Source: Celoporthe dispersa
Lineage: Eukaryota; Ascomycota; Sordariomycetes; Diaporthales; Cryphonectriaceae
Direction of reading: 5' to 3'
Assembly: GCA_016584495.1 (NCBI GenBank)
Contig: WAID01000017.1
Span: forward strand, 62,001 to 126,000
Length of the DNA stretch: 64,000 nt
Shown: positions 11,125-21,913 of the stretch, piece after piece
Position numbering within the stretch: position 1 is the first letter of the stretch
How the letters are laid out: every line of letters starts with the position of its first letter
Made by a program: the position numbers and the translations under genes
Notes under the pieces: generated by a model
Database searches by the model: none
What the model was told of the DNA's origin: nothing
The model's input: only the letters and a program-made list of their open reading frames with translations

Positions 11125-11270
11125 TTTGTATTATTTTAAAATTATAATTAACCGCTAGAGATCGTTAAACAATTTGTACTAGCAATTCAATAAATAGAAG
11201 CACACTTACTAAATTGTAGCCAATATTTTAATAAATATATATTACTCTATTGTATATTATATACATAATC
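11125..11270 (-). promoter_or_regulatory. cob 5' leader with conserved hairpin element
   Basis: Upstream of the cob ATG the coding strand holds GCTAGTAC, GTTTAACGATCTCTAGCGG, GTTAATTATAA and a short A/T run before AAAATG. GCTAG/CTAGC arms can form a hairpin around GTTTAACGATCT. Further up is ACAATAGAGTAATAT. Copies stand before ORFs at 6430 and 31363. A role in RNA processing or in recruiting a cob-specific translational activator is my inference. Confidence 0.6.
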
Positions 11271-11748
11271 AAATCTAATTTAAAATCCTTAAATATTTGG
11301 GCCCACCTAAAAAAAAGATAAATTTATTTTTTTTTTATTTAATCTATAGGTAAATTAATCTAATAAGCGAATATATAAATAAAAAAGGAAAATAAACTAA
11401 TAATTTGCTCAACCCTTTGCTAAAACCAAAGCAATAAGACCATCAATGATTAGTCTAAATAAAACTAACTCTTTAACATATATATTTAATGTTGCACTTT
11501 TATTAAAAAAAACTCTTTTATAATGTTTATTATAATCATATATGTAATATCATCATTACATACATATAGCTTGTTGTAACAAAACGTAACTAAGTGGATA
11601 CTTACTTATGTTTACTCTCTATAACAAAAAAAAAAAGAATAAGTATAAATTAAAATAAAAAATTTTTTTTATTTTTAATAGATTAAATATACAACCATTA
11701 TAATAAGTTTTATTTATTAAATAATCATTTATAAATATTTCAAAAAAA

Positions 11749-12165
11749 ACAATTTATTCATTTAAATAAAAAGTTTTTATATACCTATTGAAAGAAATAT
11801 GTACCAATTATACTTACTTTAATTACACCTATACTACAAAAAACCCTTACTGCGTACTGCGTACTGCGTACTGCGTACTGCGTACTGCGTACTGCGTACT
11901 GCGTACTGCGTACTGCGTACTGCGTACTGCGTACTGCGTACTGCGTACTGCGTACTGCGAAGCCATATTTTACTAAAAATATAGGAACAACTTACTTATA
12001 ACCCACAAGCATATTTCTTATACATATATTTTAAATTACCTTTCCTTATATATACGTATAGATATATGCAGTAGTACTTAAAAATTGAACTAACAATTTA
12101 TTATATAAATAGTACGGAGTACAGAATACGGAATACGGCTAGTTAAAATCGAACCAACACACTCA
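11749..12165 (-). pseudogene. Duplicate of the trnG 3' half - spacer - nad6 start region
   Basis: A diverged copy of 43598-43890. Shared blocks include CCAATTATACTTACTTTAAT, CCATATTTTACTAAAAATAT and, at 12138-12165, the trnG 3' half (ACGGCTAG and TCGAACC). The copy differs by a 7-bp tandem array inserted where the original has only TTACGGCGAAGCC. The nad6 start codon region is included but changed (TTATTCAT instead of TTGTTCAT). Not expected to make a functional tRNA or protein. Confidence 0.85.
11849..11958. repeat. Tandem array of the 7-bp unit TACTGCG
   Basis: About 15 head-to-tail copies of TACTGCG, ending in a GCGAAGCC hairpin half. It lies inside the duplicated trnG-nad6 leader block; the original locus lacks it, so it expanded after the duplication. 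The same unit recurs at 17514-17555 and inverted at 28310-28345. Confidence 0.95.
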
Positions 12166-12199
12166 ATACTAAGTTGTTACCACAGCGCACATGCACAGT

Positions 12200-12295
12200 T
12201 AAAGTCACTCCTATTACTATTTATATAACTAAACAAGCAGCTAATATGTACCAAAATTTCACATATAACTTAAATTACTAAATTAAGGTGCATCT
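12200..12295 (-). pseudogene. Fragment of cob exon 1
   Basis: About 95 bases match cob 10975-11085 (coding AAGTTATATGTGAAATTTTG and VIQIV region) with scattered changes and small indels that break the frame. It is joined directly to the truncated trnG copy, so a recombination breakpoint lies near 12190. Confidence 0.85.
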
Positions 12296-12640
12296 ATATT
12301 ATACAGATTAAAGTAATGGCTGCGCCTAAATTATATAATTAATTTAGGCGCAGCCATATAATTAGTCCTCTTTTAATGGCTGCGCCTAAAAAAGGTAAGA
12401 ATAGGATCTATCCTTATTGATGTGATACACTAGTTTAAAAATAAGATAATTCATATATTTAGTAGAATTCATAGAAAATCTCTCGGCGTAGCCATCAAGG
12501 AAAAATTTATTTTATAAACTATCCCACCCCTTCTATTTATATTTATATAATAAACTACACTATTTCTTTCAGTATATATAGTTACTACACCCTATTTTTT
12601 TTTAGCCACAAGCATTTATAAAACAGAAAAGTTATCTTTA
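12296..12640. repeat. Spacer with GC mini-hairpins
   Basis: Contains four copies of the GGCTGCGCC/GGCGCAGCC element within 90 bases (12318-12390), two of them facing each other across an AT stretch, plus GGCGTAGCC at 12485 and GGCTACGCC at 12641. No gene seen. Confidence 0.7.
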
Positions 12641-12649
12641 TGGCTACGC

Positions 12650-12930
12650 CGAGAAATTCAAAAAAAAAAACTTAGGCCAACCATTATTATACAAAGAAAC
12701 AATGAAAAGACCCTCAGTATCAATGAAACATACAAATCACTTAACAAATTTAATAATAAATCCTAATCCATAATACGAACTGAATCTAGTTAAATAACAA
12801 TACGTGCAACTTATACCATAAATATAAAAGTTACTTAAAGTAGCAGATAAATGTGATTGAGAGCCCTTTTTATCTAGGCGTAGCCGTAAAGGGCCCCAAT
12901 AATCTATTACATAAAAAGCCACACCCTTAT
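12650..12930 (-). pseudogene. Possible decayed LAGLIDADG endonuclease fragment after nad4
   Basis: With TGA as Trp the frame from ATG 12922 runs into GFIIKFVKWFVCFIDTEGLFIVS, which resembles the first LAGLIDADG motif and its lead-in (EWFVGFTDGEGSF) in other fungal endonucleases. A GC hairpin is embedded at 12875. Nothing recognisable follows, so at most this is a remnant. The resemblance is short and could be chance. Confidence 0.4.
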
Positions 12931-12941
12931 AAAAATAAAGC

Positions 12942-14545
12942 CTACATATTGGATAAATCCACAGAGTATATTAAACTAGAAACATTGTAATGTAAACCAT
13001 CTAAAATAAAGCTTGGATAAATACCAAATAATACTGTAAAAAATACCAAAATAAATAGAACAGTGAACTCTCTTTTAGTTAAATCTGAAATACCTTGTTC
13101 AAAGAACAAACTAAAAGAACCACCAAAAGCTATTCTGTTAAATAAATACATGCTATAAGCAGCTGAAAGCACAATTGATGATGCGGCAAAAGCACCTAGT
13201 ATAGGTAATCTTTCAAACGCTCCATATAAAGACATAAATTCACCTACAAAATTAAGAGTTAAAGGAGTTCCACAATTAGCTAAACAAAGGATTAAAAAGA
13301 ATATAGATAATAAAGGCATAAGTTGAGTCATACCACGATAAAAAGAAATATTTCTAGTACCAGATCTATCATATAAGATACCACCTACTATTACAAATAA
13401 ACCTGTACTAACAAATCCGTGACCTAAACCTAAAAGAATAGCACCTTCTATACCTTGAATACTATTACTAAATACACCTAACAAATATACAGCCGCATGA
13501 CCTACAGATGAATAAGCTATTATTTCTTTTATATCAGTAGTACGCAGAGTACTAAGAGCAGCATAAATAATAGTAATAACACCAAAAGTAAAAACAAAAG
13601 GAGTAAATGATAAATTAGCTATAGGTAATATTGGCAACATAAGTCTACATATACCATATAAAGCCAACTTTAGAACAATAGCAGCTAAAACAACAGATCC
13701 ACCTAAAGGAGATTCTGTGTGTGCCTTAATTAGTCAAGAATTTATACCATACAATGGAGTTTTTACAGCAATAGCTATAAATACCCCGACAAATATAAAT
13801 AATTGTGTAGTATAATCAAAATTAGTTTTAAATAAAGCATCAAAGTCGGTAGTTCCCATTATAGAAGACATGGTTAATATTGCTAATAATAAAAAGAGAG
13901 AACTTCCCAATGTGTATAAAAAAATATAATAACTTGCTCTTACTTTATTACCAGATCCAAATAAACCTATTAACAAAAATAAAGGAGGTAGTATACTTTC
14001 GAAAAAGATATAAAATAATAATATATCTAAAACTAAAATACAGCTAATAATAATGTTTCTAATAACAACATTATTATTAAATAAGATTTTATATTTTCAG
14101 TTATAGAATTTCAATTAGATAATAATGCTATAGGCATTATTATTGTTGTCAATAAAACAAAATAAATAGATAGTCCATCTATTCCTAAATAGACATCGAA
14201 ATAACTAAGATTGTAGTGTTCTTGCACGAATTGAAATTGGTTGCTACTAAAATCAAATGAAATATAAATAATTAAAGAAATTATTAAATTAATAACTGAT
14301 GTTCCAAGAGCAACTAATTTATAATATATATTATTATTATATTCACCCACAACTACACTATAATCTCCATGGCCAGAGTTTGTCCCACCATTAGCAGGTG
14401 TTACGGCATTACTAGAAAGTCCAAAACTAGAAACAACTTCACCTAAAGAAGGCTTCACCGTAAATGTAGGTACGTGGTAAGAAGTTGTACTATAAATTAA
14501 AAATATACCTAAAATAGGTATTAATAATAAACAAGATAATAACAT
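12942..14545 (-). CDS. nad4: NADH dehydrogenase subunit 4 (one-base frameshift)
   Basis: Complex I proton-pumping membrane subunit. ATG 14545 gives MLLSCLLLIPILGIFLIYS; conserved segments include GIDGLSIYFVLLTT, FFESILPPLFLLIG, IAVKTPLYGINSWLIKAHTE, LAAIVLKLALYG, DIKEIIAYSSVGHA and LGLGHGFVSTGLF. It ends SVDLSNM at the TAG at 12942. About 534 residues. At 14035-14038 there are four A where five are needed to keep the frame (LLLAVF-LVLDILL); as written, stops follow immediately. In a single-copy essential gene this points to a sequence error, or less likely to RNA-level correction or frameshifting. No intron. nad1 ends about 120 bases upstream. Confidence 0.95.
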
Positions 14546-14664
14546 TTTTTTGATTAACAGTCAACATATTTCCTAAATTACCTCCAAACTAAAAAAAATT
14601 CGTTCATCTTATGAAAAATTCCATGATGCAAAAATAGATTCTATTAATCTAAATTAAGTTTTAT

Positions 14665-17126
14665 CTAAAACAAGTTTATCACAGGTGGAAATATATCAAA
14701 ACTAAATAAAACGCAAGGTACTAATAGAATTAAAGCAAATAAAATAGGTAATAAAACTGTTCAACAAAAACCCATTAATTGATCAAAACGTATTCTAGGG
14801 AAAGATGCTCTTGCTCAGATGAAAATAAATATCATAATAGAACTTTTCAGTCCTATACTTAAACCATATAATAACCCCTCTAAATTAGGATTATTAGAGA
14901 TATATTCAATGTAAATTTGTGCTAACCCACTATTATCTAAAAAATAAAAAGCAGGGTTATTGCAAATTGCATAAACATATTCATCACTATAACCATATAA
15001 ATCTCGTCAGCTATCAAATAATAATTCAAAATAAATATAATCTATAAAACTTATTAGATAAGATATAGAGTATATAGGTAAATAACCACCTAAAAATAAT
15101 AGACTAGTTAATATACACATTAATACTATACTACCGTACTCTGCAAGAAAAAAAAAACAAAAACAACTGCAGCGTGCTCCGTCATAAATCCACTAACTAA
15201 TTCGGATTCCAAAAAAAAAAATCATACGTTAATCTTATATAAGGGCTGCGTAGCATGCCTAAAACGATAAGTTTTATTATATACAAGACCCGAATTTAAG
15301 TACTTACCTACTGTAACCTTAGAGATATTCAAATGTTTAGCTAATTCTACATTATTTTTTAATTTATACATCAAAATATCTTCTAAATCAAATATCCCGG
15401 TGCAGCCCCTAATGAATATTTATTTTTCTTATCACTCATAATAGCCTTAGTTGCTTCATTATGTTTTTTGCCTAACATAGGATTTAATTCACCAGGCTTA
15501 CTAATCAAAGCAATAGCTTCTTTACTGTGTATTTGACCAAACATACGATGATTAGTTTTATCTTTATAAAACTCAACCAACTTTAATCTAGCTTTTTCAG
15601 TATGCTTGTAACCTAAAGAGCTAGTAGCAGTAGATTTAAAATTATAAAGAGGGCGTAGCCCAAATTAAAATTTAGAAATATAACTGGTCTCTAAATACGT
15701 CAAACCTTTAGAACTAACAATTTTACTTTCAGGCGCAGCCGTGAAATATTCATATATACAAAATTTAAACTTATCTAAACCATATTTAACAAATACATTT
15801 CGTAAAGCAAGATTAGACTTTTTAGGCTACCCCCCCAAATGTTCATTAAATCTTAAATAAAAATTCTTGGCACTTCCTATATATTGATTACCATTTTCTA
15901 AGTTAATAAAACAATAAATACCTCCTTTATCTTTTAATAACTTTCTATATAATTTAATACTATCCGAATTGTTTTAATTATTAAAAGTTAAAATAGGAAT
16001 AGGTAAATTTGAAGATTTTGAATTTGAATCTGAATTTGAAATAGAATAATATCTACAACTAAACTGCGAACCAACTTTTTGCTTAGATTTGTTATAAAGA
16101 AGGCTACAAAGCGGCCGTAAAGGAACTAAACAATTTACACCTGAAGTAGTAACAGATTTCATACTTAAACACGGCAGCAACAGCTGCTGCTGCGAAGCAA
16201 GCACGCATGCATGCATGCTTGCCTTCATTTGATAATCTTATTGAACTCACGCTCAAGTTTGGACTATACCATATTTAACATATACTTATGTTAAATGATC
16301 ACATCTAGTCTCTGAAGGATTTAATTTAGTATATAAATTAATTTCCCTGCTGATTTTCCTAAATCACGAGAGTGCAAGCTCCCTTATCTTACTTATCCCT
16401 TTGGGGCTAAGGGTTGAGCCGAAGTCAACACCATTATAGGATTTTCCAGCAATTTGTGATCTTTAATGAGACCAAATCCTATTAGTTAATAGCCTCAGCT
16501 AAATCGAATGGAGCCCGATTAGTTTCCGCAATCGATCCTATAAAAAAAATAATAAAAATAGGTAATAAAGGTAATATGAATCAAACAGCTCTTTGACCTT
16601 CTGTAACCACAGTAAGATTTAAGCTACCTGTTAACATAATAACTATTAATATAGCAGAACTTAATACTAATTCATAACTAATTAATTGAGCTGTAGATCT
16701 TAAAGATCCTAAGAATGCATATTTACTATTAGCACTTCATCCAGCTAATAAAATACCATATGTAGCTATAGATGAAACAGCTAACATATAAAAAATACCT
16801 AAGTTCATATCATTGATTGATAAACCTGGTCCGTATGGTATAACCGCGTACCCTAATAATGCGAACACTAAAGTAATAACTGGCCCTAAAAAAAACAAAA
16901 TCATATTAGCTTGTGTAGGTGCAACATATTCTTTTAAAAGAAGTTTTAAGGCATCAGCAAAAGCTTGAAGGAGTCCATAGTAACCTACAACATTAGGACC
17001 TAATCTTCTTTGCATACTGGCCATAGTCTTTCTTTCTGCTACTGTTACATAAGCTACCGCAAGTAAAGCAGGTACAAGCACTAAAACTACCTCAATAAGC
17101 GATATTATTGTTGGAATCTTAAACAT
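14665..17126 (-). CDS. nad1: NADH dehydrogenase subunit 1 (two exons, one-base frameshift)
   Basis: Complex I membrane subunit lining the quinone site. Exon 1 17126-16491 (MFKIPTIISLIEVV, VAERKTMASMQRRLGPNVVG, NRAPFDLAEA); exon 2 15209-14665 (ESELVSGFMTEH, IFIWARASFPRIRFDQLM, ending FPPVINLF at the TAG at 14665). Joined it gives about 393 residues, with a fungal-type insertion between GGYLP and LKSSIM. Near 15148-15157 a run of ten A (ten T coding) shifts the frame; eleven would give FVFFFLAEYGS. Exon 1 ends in T and the intron ends in G. Confidence 0.95.
15262..16228 (-). pseudogene. Decayed GIY-YIG endonuclease in nad1 intron
   Basis: Recognisable pieces in order: GGIYCFINLENGNQYIGSAKN (about 15935-15875) as the nuclease motif, SLGYKHTEKARLKLVEFY, GKKHNEATKAIMSDKKNKYS, and in another frame a NUMOD-like DLEDILMYKLKN and LAKHLNISKVTVGKYLNSG. 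In-frame stops occur at 15974 (TAA), after NEHLGG near 15832 (TAG) and after TSYISKF near 15665 (TAA, next to a GGGCGTAGCCC insertion), plus a frame change near 15400. The upstream 84 codons contain a GC-rich CAG/CTG-like segment shared with 57140-57200. Several breaks, not only in homopolymers, so I call it a pseudogene. Confidence 0.8.
16166..16220. repeat. GC-rich CAG/GCATGC element, copy 1
   Basis: CGGCAGCAACAGCTGCTGCT, GCGAAGCAAGCACG and three GCATGC steps. The same modules recur in inverse orientation at 57140-57205, in a spacer 41 kb away, which indicates a mobile or recombining GC cluster. Confidence 0.75.
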
Positions 17127-18391
17127 TTTTTTATTATCTTTTTAAATTACCATATATACACATAATAGCATATACTTATTTGTATACCTTTAGTGAAATA
17201 ATGTAATAAGTCAACCATAACTATATAGGCATGTAAACACCTCACACACGCTCTTTATAAATATATGGATTATTTTTGATAAAATATAATCAAGGTATTA
17301 ATAAAAATAAGCTTTGTTTACTGTTTCTAATTTTAAAGTTACGCCTGAACTAAAATCAATAGGTTAAGAAAGTACCTATCTACCCTTAGACGACTTCGTC
17401 GAAATTTTTTTACTATAGATTCTAACAAGGTAAGAACATATAGAAATAAATTATACAATCAATTAATTAGACCTAGTGAGCTTCGCTTCGCTCTAAAACT
17501 ATATATTTTGTGTATACAGCATACTGCGTACTGCGTACTGCGTACTACGTACTATGTAGTGATAACAGTGCATGCCCCCTTAGATAAGAATTTTTTTTAT
17601 TTTTTTTCACATCACACGAAGTGTACATGTATACAGGCAGGCTGGCTGGATTCGCACCGCAGCATAGAAGCCGTAAACATGTCCCTCCCTCTGTCCAGAT
17701 TTATCGACCGACCGACCTTGTCCGAAAAAAAGTCTTTCTATAAGTAAAAGAAGTTAGTCTAGGCCTAAATTTTTAGATAATTTTTACCTAAAAATTTTAA
17801 CTAAGAGCGCCCCAGACTAACCTTATATTATCTTAATATCAATAATATTTTATTAACTTCAACTTTTCCCACATAGATTTAGATTTCTATTTATAATTTT
17901 TGAACAACTACTATACTGCAAATATTTATACTTTTTTTTAATATTTTGGTCTAGTCCTGATAATCCTGGATAATTTATTTAGCTTTCCGGTCCAGAGCCA
18001 AATTTCCATACCTGGTTCTAGGTCTCGCTCGAAGGAAGAGAATAAAAAAAAAAGAATATAGTTAAAAAACTGCTTATATAAGCACGCATAATTTCCACTA
18101 TACCCTTTAAAAAACTTCCTACTTGAAAATTTTTATTAACTATCCTAGTATTAAACTAGCCTATTTTTAACTGTTTTGCTATTGACTTAAAAAGATCAAT
18201 TATATCACTAATTTTTTTAGGCGCGGCCATTAAAAAAAAAAATATTTAAATAAAACCTAAACAATTAAATCCGGCGTAGCCGCCTTGCGTAATTTTGTGA
18301 AAATCCGGCATCCACGCTAACGAAGTATGCACAGCTAAAAAATAACTTAAATTTTTTTTAATAAAAATATAGGGCTGCGCCTAAATAATAC
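17127..18391. other. trnR-nad1 spacer with repeats
   Basis: No protein or RNA gene recognised. Holds TACTGCG repeats at 17514-17555, a GC-rich stretch at 17610-17720 and paired elements around 17980-18035 (GGTCC, CCTGG, CGAAGG) resembling the GC clusters at 59545-59592. The plus-strand frame at 17508-17747 is made of repeat sequence and is not supported as a gene. Confidence 0.5.
17514..17555. repeat. Short TACTGCG tandem array
   Basis: Four to five copies of the 7-bp unit found at 11849-11958, decaying to TACTACG and TACTATG at the right side. Confidence 0.85.
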
Positions 18392-18462
18392 CTTCTCATT
18401 TCAGATTTGAACTAAAATCAGGATATTAGAAGTATCCGGCTCTACCATTGAGCTAATGAGAA
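18392..18462 (-). tRNA. trnR: tRNA-Arg (UCU)
   Basis: Acceptor TTCTCAT/ATGAGAA, anticodon stem GGATA/TATCC with loop CTTCTAA (UCU). The T-loop is TTCAAAT. It is the last tRNA before nad1. Confidence 0.93.
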
Positions 18463-18556
18463 TTAGGAGAAGATTGATCTCACTGCGCACTAAGTATGCA
18501 TGCCTTAAATTATATATCTATCTCGTTTTAATTCGTTCTTCTTTTATAATAATTTA

Positions 18557-18590
18557 TACGGCGGCGGCTGCGAAGCTAGCCGCCGTAGTA
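18557..18590. repeat. GC palindrome GGCGGCT-GCGAAGC-TAGCCGCC
   Basis: Member of the dispersed long GC-cluster family: a GGCGGCT/AGCCGCC stem with GC-rich centre. Flanked by TACGG/CCGTA, extending the pairing. Confidence 0.9.
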
Positions 18591-19076
18591 TGCCCGCCTT
18601 CTTTTTTAGATTTTCGTAGTTAAACCTTAACAATAGTAACTAAATAAAATAATTATTATTTTTGAGGCGCAAGCTCATAATTGGGGTTTTTTATACTATT
18701 CTGTTCTTTAATATAATTATCTATTAACTACTCTTTTGTTTCAATCCTCCTTAATTACGGTTGCGCCAGATAGTATAGGCATACTCTTTCTTAATTTAAC
18801 TTAACTCTCCGCTAGGACTCACGGATTTATATTAACTAGAATAGTATTATCAGAAGAAATATCCTCATTACTATTAGCTCGCTCATAACGAATATTCTCT
18901 ACGATTTACTATTTTTCGGGGCGCAAGCTCCCCCCTCCCCCCCCCTTAAGAGTTAAGAAAATAGTATTCATATGAACACTTAGCCAACCCTAAATAATCT
19001 CCTATAAAATTAGAACTTTTTGGTGCTATTAATAGTACAGTCGTACTATTAAAAACAGACTTTTTAATCTTCACAA

Positions 19077-19101
19077 CGGCGGCTAGCTTCGCAGCCGCCA
19101 T
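19077..19101. repeat. GC palindrome, same family, inverted
   Basis: Reads GGCGGCTAGCTTCGCAGCCG and CC: the reverse complement orientation of the element at 18557. Confidence 0.88.
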
Positions 19102-19274
19102 AGTATGTCCAAAGAAATATCATACAATTAATTACACAGTAAAATGATTAATCTACATGCTTAGTACAATAGTATTTAATCATCAAAGGACCCCTGTCCT
19201 TTTTCGGCAGCTGCCATACGAAGTATGGATGCATGCCCAACTAAAGTCCGTATGATTAACACCCTAAGGTAATT

Positions 19275-19347
19275 TTATCTTGGTAGGATTCGAACCTACA
19301 TTATAGAACATCAAAAATTCTCGGCTTACCCTTTAGTCTACAAGATA
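19275..19347 (-). tRNA. trnQ: tRNA-Gln (UUG)
   Basis: Acceptor TATCTTG/CAAGATA, anticodon loop TTTTGAT (UUG), T-arm GTAGG-TTCGAAT-CCTAC. Confidence 0.93.
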
Positions 19348-19497
19348 CTAGTCTATATCACTCACTACTTAAAAGTAAAGAGCTTGTGTCCCAATAAACA
19401 CTCTTTAAACTATCCGCACATATAAAAGTTCAAAATTTATAAATTTTGAATTTTTTTTTACGCAAGCTCTATATAGACCCAAAAGTCTATATAAACA

Positions 19498-19584
19498 TAA
19501 GAAGGACGGGACTTGAACCCGTAAAACCATTAAAGATAAGCCTGGCCTAAACAGACCGCGTTTTCCAAATTTCGCCACCTTCTT
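19498..19584 (-). tRNA. trnL: tRNA-Leu (UAG)
   Basis: Class II tRNA with long variable arm; acceptor AAGAAGG/CCTTCTT, anticodon loop TTTAGGC (UAG), T-arm ACGGG-TTCAAGT-CCCGT. Confidence 0.93.
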
Positions 19585-19716
19585 TTTTTTTTTCGCCCAC
19601 CTCCCAACACTATATTATATAGAAGGGGCTATACGCCCCCAAAGCGGTTTCACAACGAGCGAAGCATGTGTACATTAATTTTTTACATAATTTTATTTTT
19701 TTTTTTGTTACGAAGA

Positions 19717-19742
19717 CGGCGGCTGCAAAGCTAGCCGCCGTA
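19717..19742. repeat. GC palindrome, same family (variant)
   Basis: GGCGGCTGCAAAGCTAGCCG with CCG; one substitution (GCAAAGC for GCGAAGC) relative to the common form. Confidence 0.87.
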
Positions 19743-20066
19743 TGCAGCCATAAATTCAAAAGCCGCTATAGTGCTTTAACTTAAAATAACTAAAATATAA
19801 ATAAATTTATCGAAAAAGAAAAAATTCATTAAATTTTAGGTTATTTCCATAAAATTACACAGAATTTGCACCTACCCTGTTCCCTTAAGAGGAATAAGTA
19901 AAACTAAATAAATGAAAATACATTTAATCTTTACAGCCCCTAAGTTATATAAACAACCGTCGCACGTAAGCCACTATTAATGCTCCCCTTCCACTCTACT
20001 ATCTATCCCCCCCTCACAATATAGGGCGAAACCTTAATAATTTACCAGGGATAAAAAAAATAGTAT

Positions 20067-20159
20067 CGGCTTCGCCAGGCTTCGCCAGGCTTCGCCAGGC
20101 TTCGCCAGGCTTCGCCAGGCTTCGCCAGGCTTCGCCAGGCTTCGCCAGGCTTCGCCAGG
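20067..20159. repeat. Tandem array of 10-bp AGGCTTCGCC
   Basis: Nine copies, nearly perfect. The unit is the GGCTTCGCC mini-hairpin found singly across the window plus a linker A, so the array looks like an amplification of one hairpin insertion. Confidence 0.95.
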
Positions 20160-20827
20160 ATGGCTTAAAAACTGTAAAGAACTTGCGTACAATAAACTTA
20201 CCCTGTAGTTCTATAAAAGAATAAGGAATATAAAAACCATCACTGTATAACTCCTTCCCGCCACAGTATTGACTTTCTTATTTTTTCTGGCTGCGTAGCA
20301 TGCCGCAACGTGTTAAACTATGTATATCATCCACAGTTTCCAGGTCCATCCCTTCCCAGAACGAAGTAGGACCCCTGTTTTTCGACTTATAGCACTCTCT
20401 ACTCACTCAATTAATTTTTTTTATTCGTGCACACCATGATATGACTATACAATGAGGGAGAGGGAAGGGTAAAATTTAACTATCCTTCCTTTGCCCTAGT
20501 AATCGAGCACACCCGGCGGCTACGCCATCACATATAAAATGTAACCCTAGACTCTCCTAAAAACAACCTCCCGTTTGCCTTACGCCTCCTTTCGTATGGT
20601 ACAAATCTAAATATTACCATCTGTCCCTACACATAATATCTAGAAACATACCAACTAGCTATAAGAACATACAATCGCAACACACTATTCGAGTGAAACC
20701 GCCCTATAGAACGCAACCACAGTTCTGTTTTATTCGTCAACCACCATTATCGGCTGCTGCCGTACGAAGTATGGATGCATGCCCTTACAAGCCAAAATTA
20801 GATTAAGAATAATAATGCACCTTCCCA

Positions 20828-20900
20828 TGCTCAAGATAAGATTCGAACTTACAACCAAGGCAGCTTCAATGCCCTGCTCAACCAATTGAGCTTCTCGAGC
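20828..20900 (-). tRNA. trnF: tRNA-Phe (GAA)
   Basis: Acceptor GCTCGAG/CTTGAGC, anticodon loop TTGAAGC (GAA), T-arm TAAG-TTCGAAT-CTTA. Confidence 0.92.
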
Positions 20901-21232
20901 TAATGAGTATGTAATCTCCAACTCTTTCCAGCGCAGCCGTAATTATATTAGGTGCGGTTATTAGTATACCATCCACTATATGGGGGCCTACCACATACTG
21001 AAAAAGCTTGCCCTATATTATTCCACTTCAGGTGGCCACGCCCCCCTATTGTATCAACATATCCAAAGATACCTATTCCACCCTTGTTAAATAATAAGTA
21101 TAAATTCATTCTACTCACGAGTATTTAAATATAATATAACTTGAATTATGGTTGTGTGTACTTACCTATAGATTTTTTTGTTAATTAATTCTTAAATTTA
21201 GCTAAGAATTAATAATAAAAATTATACAACCC

Positions 21233-21309
21233 AGGCGGCTGCGAAGCTAGCCGCCGCCTAGGTTCTTGTTTTTACTACGGCGGCTGCGAAGCTAGCCGCC
21301 GTAGTAAAA
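21233..21309. repeat. Two adjacent GC palindromes
   Basis: Two copies of GGCGGCTGCGAAGCTAGCCG 39 bases apart between trnA and trnF. The second is flanked by TTTTTACTAC and GTAGTAAAAA, so the inverted repeat extends about 10 bases further each side. The flank pairing suggests insertion into an existing stem or flank copying. Confidence 0.92.
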
Positions 21310-21354
21310 ACTAAACAGCCGCAATTAGTACAGAACAAGAATATATAGAAAAGA

Positions 21355-21427
21355 TGGAGGTACCAGGAATCGAACCTAGGATACTAATATGCAAAATTAG
21401 AGTTTTACCAAACTAAACTATACCCCC
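21355..21427 (-). tRNA. trnA: tRNA-Ala (UGC)
   Basis: Acceptor GGGGGTA/TACCTCC, anticodon stem CTAAT/ATTAG with loop TTTGCAT (UGC), T-loop TTCGATT. Confidence 0.93.
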
Positions 21428-21572
21428 TTGATGGCGTAGCCTCCGAGAAACAAAACAACTAAAACGTTCATGGATTTTTTTGCTAGCATACGAAGTATAC
21501 ATGCCACAAAAGCAAAGCCACCTTTCTGTTATTGTTTTCGTTTACGGATATTAATAGCTAAAGCAATTATTG

Positions 21573-21655
21573 TATCTGAGAGGTGACTTGAACACCTACG
21601 ATATTAAATCAGAGCATTTTAAGTACCCACTGTCTACCTATTCCAGCACTCAGAT
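21573..21655 (-). tRNA. trnL: tRNA-Leu (UAA)
   Basis: Class II; acceptor ATCTGAG/CTCAGAT, anticodon loop CTTAAAA (UAA), T-arm AGGTG-TTCAAGT-CACCT. Confidence 0.92.
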
Positions 21656-21913
21656 AAAAAGGAAAAGGGTAATCTTTATATCTTGATTACCCCTAAATTA
21701 TATAGCTTTTCATCTATACATTGCTTCTAATATTGCTTTTTACTTATAGATTGTTTTTCATTTATACATTGCTTTTCCTTTATACAATGCTTCTCACTTA
21801 TCAACTAAGGGGGCTTCGCCGAAAATATTGCTAATTCAGCTTCAATAGGAGCAATTTGCCTAATTAACCCACCCCCCCTTATACGGGCAATTTGGCTGTT
21901 AATTAGCCCTCTT

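Larger units (their letters stand above)
15210..16490 (-). mobile_element. nad1 intron (group I) with GC-cluster insertions
   Basis: Inserted after DLAEA. Near the 5' side lie GCTGGAAAATCC (about 16445), CAGCAGGGAAA (16345), a TCAGAGACTAGATG R-like element (16305) and GTATAGTCC (16265), followed by a decayed GIY-YIG ORF. Several GC hairpins interrupt the intron. Confidence 0.82.
18463..19274. other. trnQ-trnR spacer
   Basis: About 800 bases without a recognised gene. A trnH would be expected next to trnQ in many relatives; I could not find one. Contains GC palindromes at 18557-18590 and 19077-19101, and other small hairpins. Confidence 0.5.
19585..20827. other. trnF-trnL(uag) spacer
   Basis: About 1.2 kb with no gene recognised. 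Contains a GC palindrome (19717-19742), the AGGCTTCGCC tandem array (20067-20159) and several short hairpins. Confidence 0.5.

Noticed and set aside
11125..11200. GTTTAACGATC in the cob leader as the R element of a group I intron
   Set aside because: It resembles the R consensus, but no P, Q or S partners lie around it before cob, and rnl intron 3 has its own separate R element. I treat it as a leader element, though a relic of an intron end is not excluded.
17508..17747. Plus-strand 79-codon ORF
   Set aside because: Starts in the TACTGCG array and continues in GC-rich repeat DNA; no conserved features.
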